DNA of 16,592 nucleotides from Roseimarinus sp035271585 (GCA_035271585.1 DATERL010000064.1:1-16592); one strand, 5' to 3'; shown: positions 7,059 through 16,110, counted from the first letter of the stretch. Translations and numbers: made by a program. The notes: generated by a model from the sequence alone, not told the origin.

Positions 7059-8144
7059 TTAAAATATCATTACAAGTGCTGCTATAATGGCAATAATCGT
7101 CACAATTAGCATCACAATTTTCGATGTGCTTTTCGGATATTGTCCAATCACTTGTCCGGTGCGTCCGTTTACCACAAACTGATACAGCTTGCCGTTGAAC
7201 TGAAAGGCACTGATCCATATTGGCAACAACAGCAATTTGAACATTAAATCGTTGTATTGCGTATTTTTATAGTGAACCTTTTGATGGGAACCGCCAATAT
7301 CGGAACGGATGCTGCTATCGATAGCGCTATCCATTTTTTCTTTGGCTTTAGGCAGCCCATCTCTGAAATCGGTTTGGTAGATCTCCGTTATAAAGCCCGC
7401 CAAAAATTCTTTGCGGTAGGCCACACAGTTTATCATATCCCAATTGGTAAGCCGGTTCATTATATTGGGCGGCAGGGTTTGCGTTGCAGGCACCACTAAG
7501 TCGTCAAACGATACCGATACATTGCCCGATGTGGGATACCAATCGGTAACCGTGCGGCTTGCATCTTCGCCTTTATTGTTGCGATAAGTTTCGGTACGAT
7601 TCTCGCCACGCTCACCAGCATATTGGGTAAAAGTATCGGCATCGTAGGTCCAAAAAGGCAGGTATACACCTTTAAATATATCGGTATTCACTCCGCCTTT
7701 TTGTAGCTGCGATGGCAGGAACCACTTTTTCCCCAACCATTTTTTGAAGTTTGCACCACTCTCTTTATCGCTTACCTTAAACGGAAGTATATACTCCGGT
7801 TGCCAAAAACGTTTTATCGATGCTTCGTTTAAAATAAGCGGTGTAGAGCAAAAAACACATTTAGCTGCCGAAATATTAGGTGCCAAAGTAGTGGTAGCAC
7901 CACATTGTCGGCATTTTATTTCGTTAACCTCTACGGTTTGTTCCTCGCCATTTTCATCGGCGCGGTCTTTCCAATAGTTGAAATCGTTTTCTTCTATTTC
8001 GGCAGCTGTATGGTCTAATTGTGCAACATATCCACAGTATACGCATTTCAAATCTTCATTGGCAGGTGAGTATTGCATAATACCACCGCACGATTTACAT
8101 TTGGTTTGCAGCGCATCGCTTATGGGTTGTTTAGTTTCGTTCAT
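7059..8144 (-). CDS. Membrane protein with two N-terminal zinc ribbons (YdjG-like)
   Basis: This is a 361-residue protein. Two zinc ribbons are explicit: CxxC pairs at Cys16/Cys19 with Cys34/Cys37, and Cys78/Cys81 with Cys96/Cys99. They resemble the TFIIB-type ribbons often annotated in bacteria. The central part (about 110-310) is a soluble region rich in aromatic residues with no motif I recognise. The last 20 residues (342-361, IVMLIVTIIAIIAALVMIF) form one C-terminal transmembrane helix, so the body is probably cytoplasmic and tail-anchored. Proteins of this layout occur next to SPFH-domain proteins, as in the Bacillus ydjFGHI locus, and an SPFH/GYF_2 protein is present 7 kb upstream on the same strand. 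It starts 24 bases after the beta-helix gene and ends at a strong terminator. Its exact function is unknown. Confidence 0.82.
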   Translation of the reverse strand: MNETKQPISDALQTKCKSCGGIMQYSPANEDLKCVYCGYVAQLDHTAAEIEENDFNYWKDRADENGEEQTVEVNEIKCRQCGATTTLAPNISAAKCVFCSTPLILNEASIKRFWQPEYILPFKVSDKESGANFKKWLGKKWFLPSQLQKGGVNTDIFKGVYLPFWTYDADTFTQYAGERGENRTETYRNNKGEDASRTVTDWYPTSGNVSVSFDDLVVPATQTLPPNIMNRLTNWDMINCVAYRKEFLAGFITEIYQTDFRDGLPKAKEKMDSAIDSSIRSDIGGSHQKVHYKNTQYNDLMFKLLLLPIWISAFQFNGKLYQFVVNGRTGQVIGQYPKSTSKIVMLIVTIIAIIAALVMIF

Positions 8145-8168
8145 TGTTTTGTATGCTGACTAAGGGTT

Positions 8169-9689
8169 TTATTTAATATCCTGTGCACCGTAGCCTTTTA
8201 CAGCTCCGAAAAGTTCGAATGTTTTTTCGAATGGATAGCGGTTGCCATACATCGAAACACGTACGGTTTCGGTGCCTTGCATGTTCATTCCCATTGCTGC
8301 ACGGAAAGTGTTTAACGATGAGTTGGGGTTGAACTCTGAAGTTTGCGTACCGGTAATTCCAATAAATCCTTTTAAATAAGGAGCATCTATTTTACTGCTA
8401 ATGGCTTTGGCTTCGGTTTCGTTCATCTCGCGATTGTTTTCGTATTTAACCAATTGCTCTGCATCTTCAAAATTTTTGGCCAACACATAGGTCCATCCGC
8501 CGCCACCTGAAGGCAATACCAAATCGCCATTGCGGTTACCGAAGAACAGATTATCCCACGCCGAAGTTACACGTTTGGCTTCTTTAGTTTTGTCGGCATC
8601 AACATAAGAGCGATCGAGTCCACCATAGTTAGAGCAACCAATGATATTGTTATACACATCGGCGTCCATGCCTGTCATAAATCGGAAACCATAGCCCATG
8701 TCTTCCATTGCTTTGGTGCGGCACCAAGTAAACAGCACGGTGTTTTTATGAAACGATACTTTCGACATATTGGGTTGTCCCAGTCCGCTGCGTATTTCGC
8801 AAGCCGACATGCGGTTGGCCACAAACACATTATTATTGATATCGAAATGTCCGCCTTTTGCAGCCATTTGTATTCCAAAATGATATCCGTTTAAAAATAC
8901 GCAGTTGCGGATGGTTATATTGCCTTCGGCCTCACCACTGATGAGCTGAAATGCACTAGTCATACCTTGCGGATCAATTAATGGCACTCCCTGTGGCGAT
9001 TCGCCCACAACAACAATACGGCCAGTTTCGCAACCTTCGGGAGCAGCAGCTACCGGATTGCTATATACCGGAGATACATAAGCACTAATTTGTCCACGGT
9101 CGAAAATAATACCATCGATGAGTACTACGCCATCGCGCTTGCCTACTACACGAATATCCATCACGCCTTGATTGCCCGAAGTCATTTTTTGCGCAGTGCC
9201 GGGACGCATGGTAGTTCGGTATTTTAGCGGGTCGCGTTGAGAAAAATCATTGGAATAGCCACCTACGATAGATATGTACTTATCTACTTTCACCCAGCCC
9301 TGATCTAAATTGCCCAGATAATTACCTTCGGCAACACAAATAACGGCTCCTTCGGGAGCCACGTTGATGGCCTTTTGCAGGTCTTTAATTGGCGATGCTT
9401 TGCTGCCATCGTTGCGGTTACTACCATTTACCGATACATACATTGTTTTGGCTCCTTGTGGAGCTCCGCTTAAATTGGGATTGGAAGCACTTTGATCGAG
9501 ATTTTGATCGTTGCTTGCTAACATTTCAGAATTTTCAGACATAGGTTTAAATTTTGTTTTTTGTTCTACTTGTTGTGTGGTAGATTTTTTAATTTGACTA
9601 CCGAGATTTTTTACATTGAGTTGAGCTTGTGCCGGCATACAAAATGCCGCCATAAGCAGTGCTAAGAGATAAATTGATTTTGTTTTCAT
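8169..9689 (-). CDS. Exported right-handed beta-helix (DUF1565/pectate-lyase-like) protein
   Basis: I choose the ATG at 9689 because it opens a signal peptide (MKTKSIYLLALLMAAFCMPA, then QAQ). The frame is open to 9779, but the extra 30 residues are not signal-like and cover a hairpin. The protein has 506 residues. After a Ser/Gln/Asn-rich linker (25-78), residues 83-125 show the DUF1565 start: MYVSVNGSNRNDGS, SPIKDLQKAI and VICVAEGNYLG. From about 170 to 390, short beta-strand turns with Asn ladders follow (ITIRNCVFLNGY, FDINNNVFVANRMSACEI, VSFHKNTVLF, ADVYNNIIGCSNYGG), typical of parallel beta-helices that bind or cleave polysaccharides. No catalytic set can be assigned and no T9SS tail is present. 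It sits between the LRR gene and the zinc-ribbon gene. Confidence 0.82.
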   Translation of the reverse strand: MKTKSIYLLALLMAAFCMPAQAQLNVKNLGSQIKKSTTQQVEQKTKFKPMSENSEMLASNDQNLDQSASNPNLSGAPQGAKTMYVSVNGSNRNDGSKASPIKDLQKAINVAPEGAVICVAEGNYLGNLDQGWVKVDKYISIVGGYSNDFSQRDPLKYRTTMRPGTAQKMTSGNQGVMDIRVVGKRDGVVLIDGIIFDRGQISAYVSPVYSNPVAAAPEGCETGRIVVVGESPQGVPLIDPQGMTSAFQLISGEAEGNITIRNCVFLNGYHFGIQMAAKGGHFDINNNVFVANRMSACEIRSGLGQPNMSKVSFHKNTVLFTWCRTKAMEDMGYGFRFMTGMDADVYNNIIGCSNYGGLDRSYVDADKTKEAKRVTSAWDNLFFGNRNGDLVLPSGGGGWTYVLAKNFEDAEQLVKYENNREMNETEAKAISSKIDAPYLKGFIGITGTQTSEFNPNSSLNTFRAAMGMNMQGTETVRVSMYGNRYPFEKTFELFGAVKGYGAQDIK

Positions 9690-9722
9690 TTTTAATTCAT
9701 TTTTAATGTGAATATTAGGGGC

Positions 9723-9754
9723 AAATTGGGGCGAATAGTTATTCGCTCCAATTT
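9723..9754. other. Strong hairpin between the LRR and beta-helix genes
   Basis: Arms 9723-9737 and 9740-9754 are complementary over 15 positions with a single G-T versus A-C exception, and only two bases separate them. On the minus strand only three U residues follow the stem, so a Rho-independent terminator is weakly supported. An mRNA-stabilising or attenuating hairpin between two genes of unequal expression is an alternative. Confidence 0.6.
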
Positions 9755-9807
9755 TCAAGTAACTACATACATTTAGCATTAATACATTTGTTTGTAATTA
9801 AAGCATC

Positions 9808-12800
9808 TTATTGTTTTATAATTTTGAATGACCTGTTTTCGTTTTCTATTTGTAAGGTAATTATGTATGTTCCATTTACAAACGACGATAAATCAATCAC
9901 TTCATTTTGATTAGGATTGTTTTTCTCAAAAACCTTTTTTCCTAGCACATCAGAAATATTTATGTTTTGAATCTGCTGGGCTGAAAAATCAAAATTTAGA
10001 ATTCCATTGGTTGGATTTGGGTAAATCGAAATATCCTGCTCTTTAAAATCAGATACCGATGTGGTACATTCCGATTCAGTATTAACAAACTTAGCTGTTG
10101 CATCTTTTTCCCAGTCTGATAAATAACTAGCTGTTTTATCGTCGACATAAATACAGCTTAAATTGGGATTTTTTGTGGCATCAAAATAAGTTACATTTAC
10201 ATTGTTTCCATTTCTTATATCCAAGCTTATTAGTTTGTTATCATTGCAATATAATCCTGTTAATTTAGTGTTCATTGATAAATCCAGAACTGAAATTTCG
10301 TTATATCTGCAATCCAAATGTTTTAAAGCCGTATTTTTAGATACATCTAAGGTTTTTAGATCATTCTCTACACAATCTAACTCTGTTAAATCCTTATTTT
10401 TTGATACATCTAAAATTGGAACAAGATTGCTTGAACATTTCAAACTGATCAACTTTGTATTTTTAGATACATCTATACTTTCAAGTTGATTTTCGTAACA
10501 GATTAATTCTTCTAAAGCTAAATTTTTAGTTAAAAATATACTCGTCATTGCATTGTCGGCACAATTCAAAAATAGTAAAGCTGTATTTCCAGATACATTC
10601 AAAATTGTAATTTGGTTTTGCTCACAATCCAGAGAAGTTAAGGCCTTATTTTTAGATACATCCAAATTTGTAAGGTTATTACCATCACATTTTAAAATTT
10701 CTAAGGCTGCAAAATCCTTAATTCCTGATAAACTGCTGATATCCTTATAGGTCAAAGTCAAAGATGTTATTTCACTTAAATTGGCGGTGGGTACATCGTT
10801 ACCTACTGCTCCTGCGCCATGGCCTAAATCTTTTAATGCTTGAAGGAAGTTGGCGTCGGGAATATTGGTATAGGCAACCGTTTCGCCACATTCCGATTCA
10901 ATATTAACAAACTTTGCTGTTGCATCTTTATCCCAACTTGACAAATAGCTAGCTGTTTTATCGTCGACATAAATACAGCTTAAATCAGCGTTGTCGGTAG
11001 CATAAAAATCTAAAAGTTTTACATTGTTACCATTTCGCACATCCAAACTTGTAAGTAGATTAAAAGCGCAATCGAAATAGGTTAATTTTATATTTTTGGT
11101 TACATCTAAAGCTGAAAGGTTATTGTGAGCACACGATAATTTTGTTAGCGCTGTATTTTTAGAAACATCCAATACTGAAAGGTTGTTATCAGTACACCAT
11201 AATTCTATTAATTTTGTATTTTTCGATACATCCAAAACTGAAAGGTCATTTTCATCGCACCATAAAATATTTAGCGCTGTATTTTTAGATACATCTAAAT
11301 TTGGAATATCATTTATATCTAGCTTCAAATCGATTAATGCGATATTTTTGGATACATCTAAACTTTCAAGTTTATTTTCACCACAATTCAATTCTGTCAA
11401 TTTTGTGTTTTTGGATACATTCAAAACTGAAAGGTTGTTTATTTCGCACTTTAAAGTTGTTAAAGCCACAAAATCCTGAATCCCTGTTAAATCGCTGATG
11501 TTTTTCTCTGAAACATTCAACGTAGTAATTCCACTTAAATTGGCTGTGGGTATAGTATTACCTACCGCTCCTGCGCCATGCCCCAAGGCTTTTAGTGCAT
11601 TCAGAAAATTGGTGTCGGGAATATTGGTGTAAGCCACTGTTACGCCACATTCCGATTCACTTTTTACAAACTTTGCGCCTGCATCTTTTATCCAGCCCGA
11701 TAAATAACTTGCTGCTTTATTATCAACATAAATACAGCTTAAATTTGGGTTGTTGTGTGCTTCGAAAGTTATAAATTGTGAATTGTTTCTATTTCGTACA
11801 TCCAAACTAGTAAGTTGATTATCAAAGCAATGCAAATACTCTAAAGCTATATTTTTAGATACATCCAAACTTGAAAGTTGATTTTTACTGCAAGATAAAA
11901 ATGTTAACGCTGTATTGGCAGATACATCCAAACTTGAAAGTTGATTTTTACTGCAAGATAATGTTGTTAAAGATGTATTTTTAGACACATCCAAACTGCT
12001 AAGTTTATTGGAGTAGCAAAATAGTTCTTCCAATGCAATAAAATCCTTAATTCCTGTTAAATTGCTAATATTTTTACCTGATACATCTAATTTGGTAATT
12101 CCACTTAAATTGGCTGTGGGAATAGTATTACCTACTGCTCCAGCGCCATGGCCTAAAGCTTTTAGTGCATTTAGAAAATTGGTGTCGGGAATGTTGGTAT
12201 AAGCAACCGTTCCACTGCATTCAGCTTCAGAAGTAACAAACCTTGCGCCTGCATCTTTTTGCCAACTCGATAAATAACTTGCGTTTTTATTGCCAACATA
12301 AATGCAGCTTAAATTTGGGTTGTCGGTAGCTTTAAAAAATGTAACATTTGCATTATTCCCATTTCTTATATCCAAACTAGTAAGTGGACTACTTGGGCAA
12401 TTCAACACCGTAAGTTTATTATTTTGAGATACATCCAAGACTGAAAGAGCATTACCACCACAAGATAAACTTTCTAAAGCTTTATTATTAGAGACATCTA
12501 TCGTATTAAGACTATTACCATAGCAATTCAAATGTTTTAAGGCCGTATTGTTAGATACATCTAAAGCTTTAAGACTATTATAATTAACATTCAATTCTTT
12601 TAATACTATATTGTTTGATAAATTTAAGCTTCCGACTGTATTGTTACTTAAGTACAAATATATTAAAGCCGTATTTTGAGATACATTTAACACTGAAAGG
12701 TTATTTGTATTGCATTTTAAAGTTGTTAAAGCCACAAAATCCTCAATTCCTGTTAAATCGCGAATGCTTTTGTTTGATACATCTAAAGCGGTAATTCCTC

Positions 12801-14346
12801 TTAAATTGGCTGTGGGTATAGTATTACCTACTACTCCTGTGCCATGGCCCAAAGCTTTTAGTGCATTCAGAAAATTGGCGTCGGGAATATTGGTATATTG
12901 GATGGGCATGCAGCCACCGCCGTCGCCTGTAAGTTTTTGTTCTGCGCCTCCATTGTACTCTCGTATAACCGACCATCCTTTAGCGGTAGCAATAGTTTTG
13001 TTACTGCCTTCCCAATCGTTGGAAGGGCCTCCCTGTGAATCGTCATCCTGAACATAAACTTCAGCGCCAGATGGTGCGGGAGATCTTAGAGCACGGTATA
13101 ATTCATCCATGGCACAGGCATCCCAGCCTAAGTCATTAGCAACTATGTAAGTTAATTTTGTTGCATCGCTTAAGTTACTTAAACTCGCTAATTTTAATTT
13201 AGAGCATTGACTAAAATTTAAATACTCTAAACTTGTTCTGTTAAAATAAAGCTGGCTTAATTTATAGCAACCAGCTACACTCAAATCTGTTAGTTTTGGT
13301 AAGCTTTGTACATCTACGCTCGTAAGATTAGTGTTTCTGTATAAATATAATTCCTGCAGTAGTGGTTGGGATGATAATCCGGTAATAGCAGTTAAATTAC
13401 TGGAATTACTTACATTTATGAATCGCATATTGCTTGTATTGCTAAGGTTCAGCGCACTAATTTGTTGCACGCTGATATCCGAAATCATAGCACCATAAAT
13501 TTTAATAGCTCCCGGCGCCACTACTCCTTTGACAGTTAATTTCATTGCATGATTCATAAAGTCTAAGTACGTAGCGTAATTGGATACAAACGCTTCACTA
13601 AGGTTACTGGTGCCATCATCAATTTTTACTGTGTAATAATTAAAAGTCCAAGGCAAATTTTCTCTCAGTTTTATACCAAGCTGTAGGTCGGTAATATTGG
13701 CTGTTGTAGGCGTTGAGATTGTGATGGCTGGGATTAAGTAGGTTTTGCAATTGGCTTTATCTAGTTTCCAATTAATTCTCGCTGAAGTACTTCCTGTCCA
13801 TGCTTTTTTTGAGCATACACGCCAATTAATACCTTCAGGTATAAAGGCATTGGATTTTAAGATATTTGTACTAGCATTTTCAATCGATGTAGAAGTTGAT
13901 AAATGCAATTCACCATAACCAGTTTTGCCGTTTCTGCTATATAGCGACATGTATAAGGCTTCCAACTTCTCGGGACTTAAATTGTCGTTAAAATAATAGA
14001 TATACTCCAATTGCGGATTATTTGCTTCGCACTTTATGGCCTGGACATTATCTACTATATAAATGGCATCTAAATGGTCGCTGTATATTTTAATAGGTTT
14101 GCCCTTGGTTACGCTGCCTTGAATCATTTTAGTTGGGTCGGAGCCGGTTTCTGCTTTGGGAAAATTGTGGTACTCCTCATTGCCCCAATCAACCGTTACC
14201 GCAAACTCGGCAGGTGCATTGTAGGTAGAATAAAAAATACGAAAATTACCTGTATAGTCTGGGTAAATGGTGAATGAAAGCCCTGTCGCCCACGAGGCAA
14301 ATGTGCTAATTAGTAGCACCGCTAAAAGAATAACTATTTTTTTCAT
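9808..14346 (-). CDS. Giant secreted leucine-rich-repeat protein with T9SS type A tail
   Basis: This 1512-residue protein has a signal peptide (1-20) and an N-terminal beta-rich region with a PKD-like VTVDWGN segment near 50. An irregular LRR region spans about 290-400 and a linker runs to 480. Four related modules follow at 484-710, 716-900, 905-1153 and 1158-1427. Each opens YTNIPDxNFLxALKxLGHG, carries 21-residue LRRs of the type LSSLDVSKNTALTxLxC, and closes with NPNLSCIYVDxKxASYL and a final Glu-Cys. Residues 1438-1512 are a T9SS type A sorting domain (SIYPNPTNGILNF through FKIIKQ). It is inferred to be displayed on or released from the cell surface as a binding or adhesion protein; the ligand is unknown. 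It starts 53 bases after the DUF805 gene. Confidence 0.92.
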   Translation of the reverse strand: MKKIVILLAVLLISTFASWATGLSFTIYPDYTGNFRIFYSTYNAPAEFAVTVDWGNEEYHNFPKAETGSDPTKMIQGSVTKGKPIKIYSDHLDAIYIVDNVQAIKCEANNPQLEYIYYFNDNLSPEKLEALYMSLYSRNGKTGYGELHLSTSTSIENASTNILKSNAFIPEGINWRVCSKKAWTGSTSARINWKLDKANCKTYLIPAITISTPTTANITDLQLGIKLRENLPWTFNYYTVKIDDGTSNLSEAFVSNYATYLDFMNHAMKLTVKGVVAPGAIKIYGAMISDISVQQISALNLSNTSNMRFINVSNSSNLTAITGLSSQPLLQELYLYRNTNLTSVDVQSLPKLTDLSVAGCYKLSQLYFNRTSLEYLNFSQCSKLKLASLSNLSDATKLTYIVANDLGWDACAMDELYRALRSPAPSGAEVYVQDDDSQGGPSNDWEGSNKTIATAKGWSVIREYNGGAEQKLTGDGGGCMPIQYTNIPDANFLNALKALGHGTGVVGNTIPTANLRGITALDVSNKSIRDLTGIEDFVALTTLKCNTNNLSVLNVSQNTALIYLYLSNNTVGSLNLSNNIVLKELNVNYNSLKALDVSNNTALKHLNCYGNSLNTIDVSNNKALESLSCGGNALSVLDVSQNNKLTVLNCPSSPLTSLDIRNGNNANVTFFKATDNPNLSCIYVGNKNASYLSSWQKDAGARFVTSEAECSGTVAYTNIPDTNFLNALKALGHGAGAVGNTIPTANLSGITKLDVSGKNISNLTGIKDFIALEELFCYSNKLSSLDVSKNTSLTTLSCSKNQLSSLDVSANTALTFLSCSKNQLSSLDVSKNIALEYLHCFDNQLTSLDVRNRNNSQFITFEAHNNPNLSCIYVDNKAASYLSGWIKDAGAKFVKSESECGVTVAYTNIPDTNFLNALKALGHGAGAVGNTIPTANLSGITTLNVSEKNISDLTGIQDFVALTTLKCEINNLSVLNVSKNTKLTELNCGENKLESLDVSKNIALIDLKLDINDIPNLDVSKNTALNILWCDENDLSVLDVSKNTKLIELWCTDNNLSVLDVSKNTALTKLSCAHNNLSALDVTKNIKLTYFDCAFNLLTSLDVRNGNNVKLLDFYATDNADLSCIYVDDKTASYLSSWDKDATAKFVNIESECGETVAYTNIPDANFLQALKDLGHGAGAVGNDVPTANLSEITSLTLTYKDISSLSGIKDFAALEILKCDGNNLTNLDVSKNKALTSLDCEQNQITILNVSGNTALLFLNCADNAMTSIFLTKNLALEELICYENQLESIDVSKNTKLISLKCSSNLVPILDVSKNKDLTELDCVENDLKTLDVSKNTALKHLDCRYNEISVLDLSMNTKLTGLYCNDNKLISLDIRNGNNVNVTYFDATKNPNLSCIYVDDKTASYLSDWEKDATAKFVNTESECTTSVSDFKEQDISIYPNPTNGILNFDFSAQQIQNINISDVLGKKVFEKNNPNQNEVIDLSSFVNGTYIITLQIENENRSFKIIKQ
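10066..10875 (-). repeat. LRR module 4 (seven 21-residue repeats)
   Basis: This covers residues 1158-1427 and is the longest module. Seven full 21-residue LRRs stand between the YTNIPD cap and the LISLDIRNGNN end cap. Several units are degenerate, for example the one reading MTSIFLTKNLALEEL. Confidence 0.88.
10888..11634 (-). repeat. LRR module 3 (six 21-residue repeats)
   Basis: This covers residues 905-1153, with six LRRs between the same caps. Two adjacent units both begin LSVLDVSKNT, which points to local unit copying. Confidence 0.88.
11647..12201 (-). repeat. LRR module 2 (three 21-residue repeats)
   Basis: This covers residues 716-900 and is the shortest module, with three LRRs. A 41-base stretch at 11858-11898 recurs exactly at 11921-11961, one 63-base unit away, so the newest duplication probably lies here. 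Confidence 0.9.
12217..12897 (-). repeat. LRR module 1 (five 21-residue repeats)
   Basis: This covers residues 484-710, with five LRRs. Its units use Asn-Asn more often (DVSNNTAL, DVSNNKAL) than the Lys-Asn of modules 2-4, so it is the most diverged from the rest. Confidence 0.88.
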
Positions 14347-14399
14347 GGTTCTAATTTTTTTAATGAATATTGATTTTAATTTTTGTGAATTTATGTGTA

Positions 14400-14768
14400 T
14401 TATTTTTCATACTGATTTGCACCGGATTCACTTTCTTTTACGGCGAGCACTATAAACCAGATTGAGCCGATAATAGGCAGAAGGTTGATTAAAACCCAAA
14501 CTCCGCTTTTGCCTATATCGTGCATACGGCGAATAGATACTGCAATAGAGGGAACAAGCAAGGCCAAGGAAACAATCACATTGAGAATCATAAAAATCAT
14601 TCTCAATATATTTACTCCTCCAAAAATGCTCATCAGCAGCGAAAATGCTACGCTTATCACAACAAAAACTAGCACAAACTGCCAAAATTCGGCCTTATTG
14701 GCCCTGCCACTAAACTGTGCATACTTGTTAGTAACAATGTCTTTGAAATTTTCAATAATTGCGTTCAT
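14400..14768 (-). CDS. DUF805 family inner-membrane protein
   Basis: This is a 122-residue protein with the DUF805 layout. It opens with an amphipathic segment and the motif SGRANKAEFWQF (20-31). Hydrophobic helices follow at about 31-50, 55-72 and 90-110. The diagnostic loop IAVSIRRMHDIGKSG (75-89) has Arg80, Arg81, His83 and Asp84. The polar tail KESESGANQYEK is also typical of the family. DUF805 proteins (YhaH-like) are small inner-membrane proteins of unknown biochemical role. It lies 175 bases after the SPFH gene and 53 before the LRR gene, so co-transcription with the latter is likely. No separate promoter was recognised. Confidence 0.88.
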   Translation of the reverse strand: MNAIIENFKDIVTNKYAQFSGRANKAEFWQFVLVFVVISVAFSLLMSIFGGVNILRMIFMILNVIVSLALLVPSIAVSIRRMHDIGKSGVWVLINLLPIIGSIWFIVLAVKESESGANQYEK

Positions 14769-14943
14769 AATGTAATTTTTTAGGTAATTTAATTTAAAAT
14801 GTTCGTTATAATTTTATTCGTTATTGATAATCAGTGTTTTATAGTTTGTGTTTATAAGTCAATATATATTGCTCATTATCAACATTTTTTGTTTTAATCC
14901 GAATTTCTAATAATCCAACAATCAACTATTATGCTAATTGGTA
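14769..14943. other. AT-rich gap between the SPFH and DUF805 genes
   Basis: These 175 bases are very AT-rich. I see no reading frame, no clear TAnnTTTG element and no convincing hairpin with a U tract. Whether transcription reads through from the SPFH gene is open. Confidence 0.4.
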
Positions 14944-16110
14944 CTATAATGGTGGTGGAACTGCACCAAACAATTGCGACAACGAAGGAACTGAACTGGC
15001 TGCCGCCCAGCCGGCCATTCCTGTAGTCCACACTAAGGTGTCGGGGGTAAGTTGTCGTTGCTGTGCCATTTGTTGCAGTTGATCCTGCGCAAAGGGCCCT
15101 TGTTGTACACCACCCACAGCAACATGATACATTGTTTGTGGTGGCATTGGAGGCGGTGCACTTTGTTGGGGATTAAAGCCAAGAGGATTTTGGTTTTGGT
15201 TCTGACCAGCGGCTGTTTGTCCTTCTTGTGGATTTACCATTTGCTGCGCCATTTTTCCCGCCATTGCCAGGCCAATACCTGCGCCCATGGCATCGCCAGC
15301 AAGATTTCCGCCACCGGATGGATTATTAGCTGCATCTTTTAGTGAATCGGCAAATTGCATTTGTGTATAGGTGGTCATGTTACCAATAATACCCATACTT
15401 GTGCGTTTGTCGAGCGCTTCTTCTACTGCTTCGGGTAGCGAGATATTCTCTACCAAAAACTTGGTAAGGTCGATACCGTATTCCGAAAAATCGTCTTTCA
15501 GCGCAATGGTCAGTTCACTCGAAAATTCGTTAAGGTTTGCTGCTAAATCAAGCGCCGCAATTTTTGATTCAGCTAAATAATCGGTGAATTTAGTAATCAC
15601 AAAATTGCGCAATTGCTCTGTCACACTATCGGTTGTGAAATTTCCGTCTGTTCCTGCCACATTGCGGATAAACTTAATGGGGTCTGGTGCAACGCGAAAA
15701 CAATACGACCCAAAGGCACGCATACGAATGGGACCAAATTCGGGGTCGCGCATCATAATTGGGTTTGCCGTTCCCCAGCGCAGATTCAAAAACTGCTTGG
15801 TGTTAACAAAATAGACATCCACCTTAAACGGCGAGTTAAAACCGTATTTCCATCCTTTGAGTGTTGTGAGAATGGGCATATTGCTGGTGGTGAGCTCATA
15901 GCGTCCGGGCTGATAAACATCGGCAAACTGTCCTTCATTCACTAATACAGCTACCTGGGTTTCGCGCACAGTAAGTTGTGCACCAGTTTTGATTTCCGCA
16001 TGATAACGCGGGAAGCGCCAAATCATGGTGTCGGCAGTGTCATCAGTCCATTCAATGATGTCAATAAATTCACTGAATGCTTTTTGTTTGATTTTGTTGA
16101 ATAAACTCAT
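14944..16110 (-). CDS. SPFH-domain protein with C-terminal GYF_2 domain (YdjI-like)
   Basis: This is a 388-residue protein with no signal peptide. Residues about 30-240 match the SPFH (stomatin/prohibitin/flotillin-like) region of the virion-core-like or YdjI family: WRFPRYHAEIKTGAQLTVRE, ETQVAVLVNEGQFADVYQPG and SEYGIDLTKFLVENISLPEAVEEAL. Residues 263-290 are Gly/Ala-rich with a short hydrophobic stretch, and 295-325 are a Gln/Asn/Pro linker. Residues 327-383 form a GYF_2 domain (MYHVAVGGVQQGPFAQDQL, then LVWTTGMAGWAAAS), which usually binds peptides or partner proteins. YdjI-like proteins are linked in Bacillus to PspA-type membrane-stress loci, and a zinc-ribbon protein of the associated type closes this gene group. 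An envelope-maintenance role is inferred. A TAnnTTTG element lies 73 bases upstream. Confidence 0.9.
   Translation of the reverse strand: MSLFNKIKQKAFSEFIDIIEWTDDTADTMIWRFPRYHAEIKTGAQLTVRETQVAVLVNEGQFADVYQPGRYELTTSNMPILTTLKGWKYGFNSPFKVDVYFVNTKQFLNLRWGTANPIMMRDPEFGPIRMRAFGSYCFRVAPDPIKFIRNVAGTDGNFTTDSVTEQLRNFVITKFTDYLAESKIAALDLAANLNEFSSELTIALKDDFSEYGIDLTKFLVENISLPEAVEEALDKRTSMGIIGNMTTYTQMQFADSLKDAANNPSGGGNLAGDAMGAGIGLAMAGKMAQQMVNPQEGQTAAGQNQNQNPLGFNPQQSAPPPMPPQTMYHVAVGGVQQGPFAQDQLQQMAQQRQLTPDTLVWTTGMAGWAAASSVPSLSQLFGAVPPPL

Noticed and set aside
9690..9779. Upstream start giving the beta-helix protein 30 more residues
   Set aside because: The extension is not signal-like and covers the intergenic hairpin, whereas the ATG at 9689 opens a standard signal peptide.
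10202..11479. Several plus-strand frames with repeated FLDTSK-like peptides
   Set aside because: They are antisense shadows of the LRR units, whose regular 63-base period keeps the opposite strand open.
14428..14685. Second minus-strand frame overlapping the DUF805 gene
   Set aside because: It is an out-of-frame reading of the DUF805 gene; the DUF805 frame carries the family motifs and the full membrane pattern.
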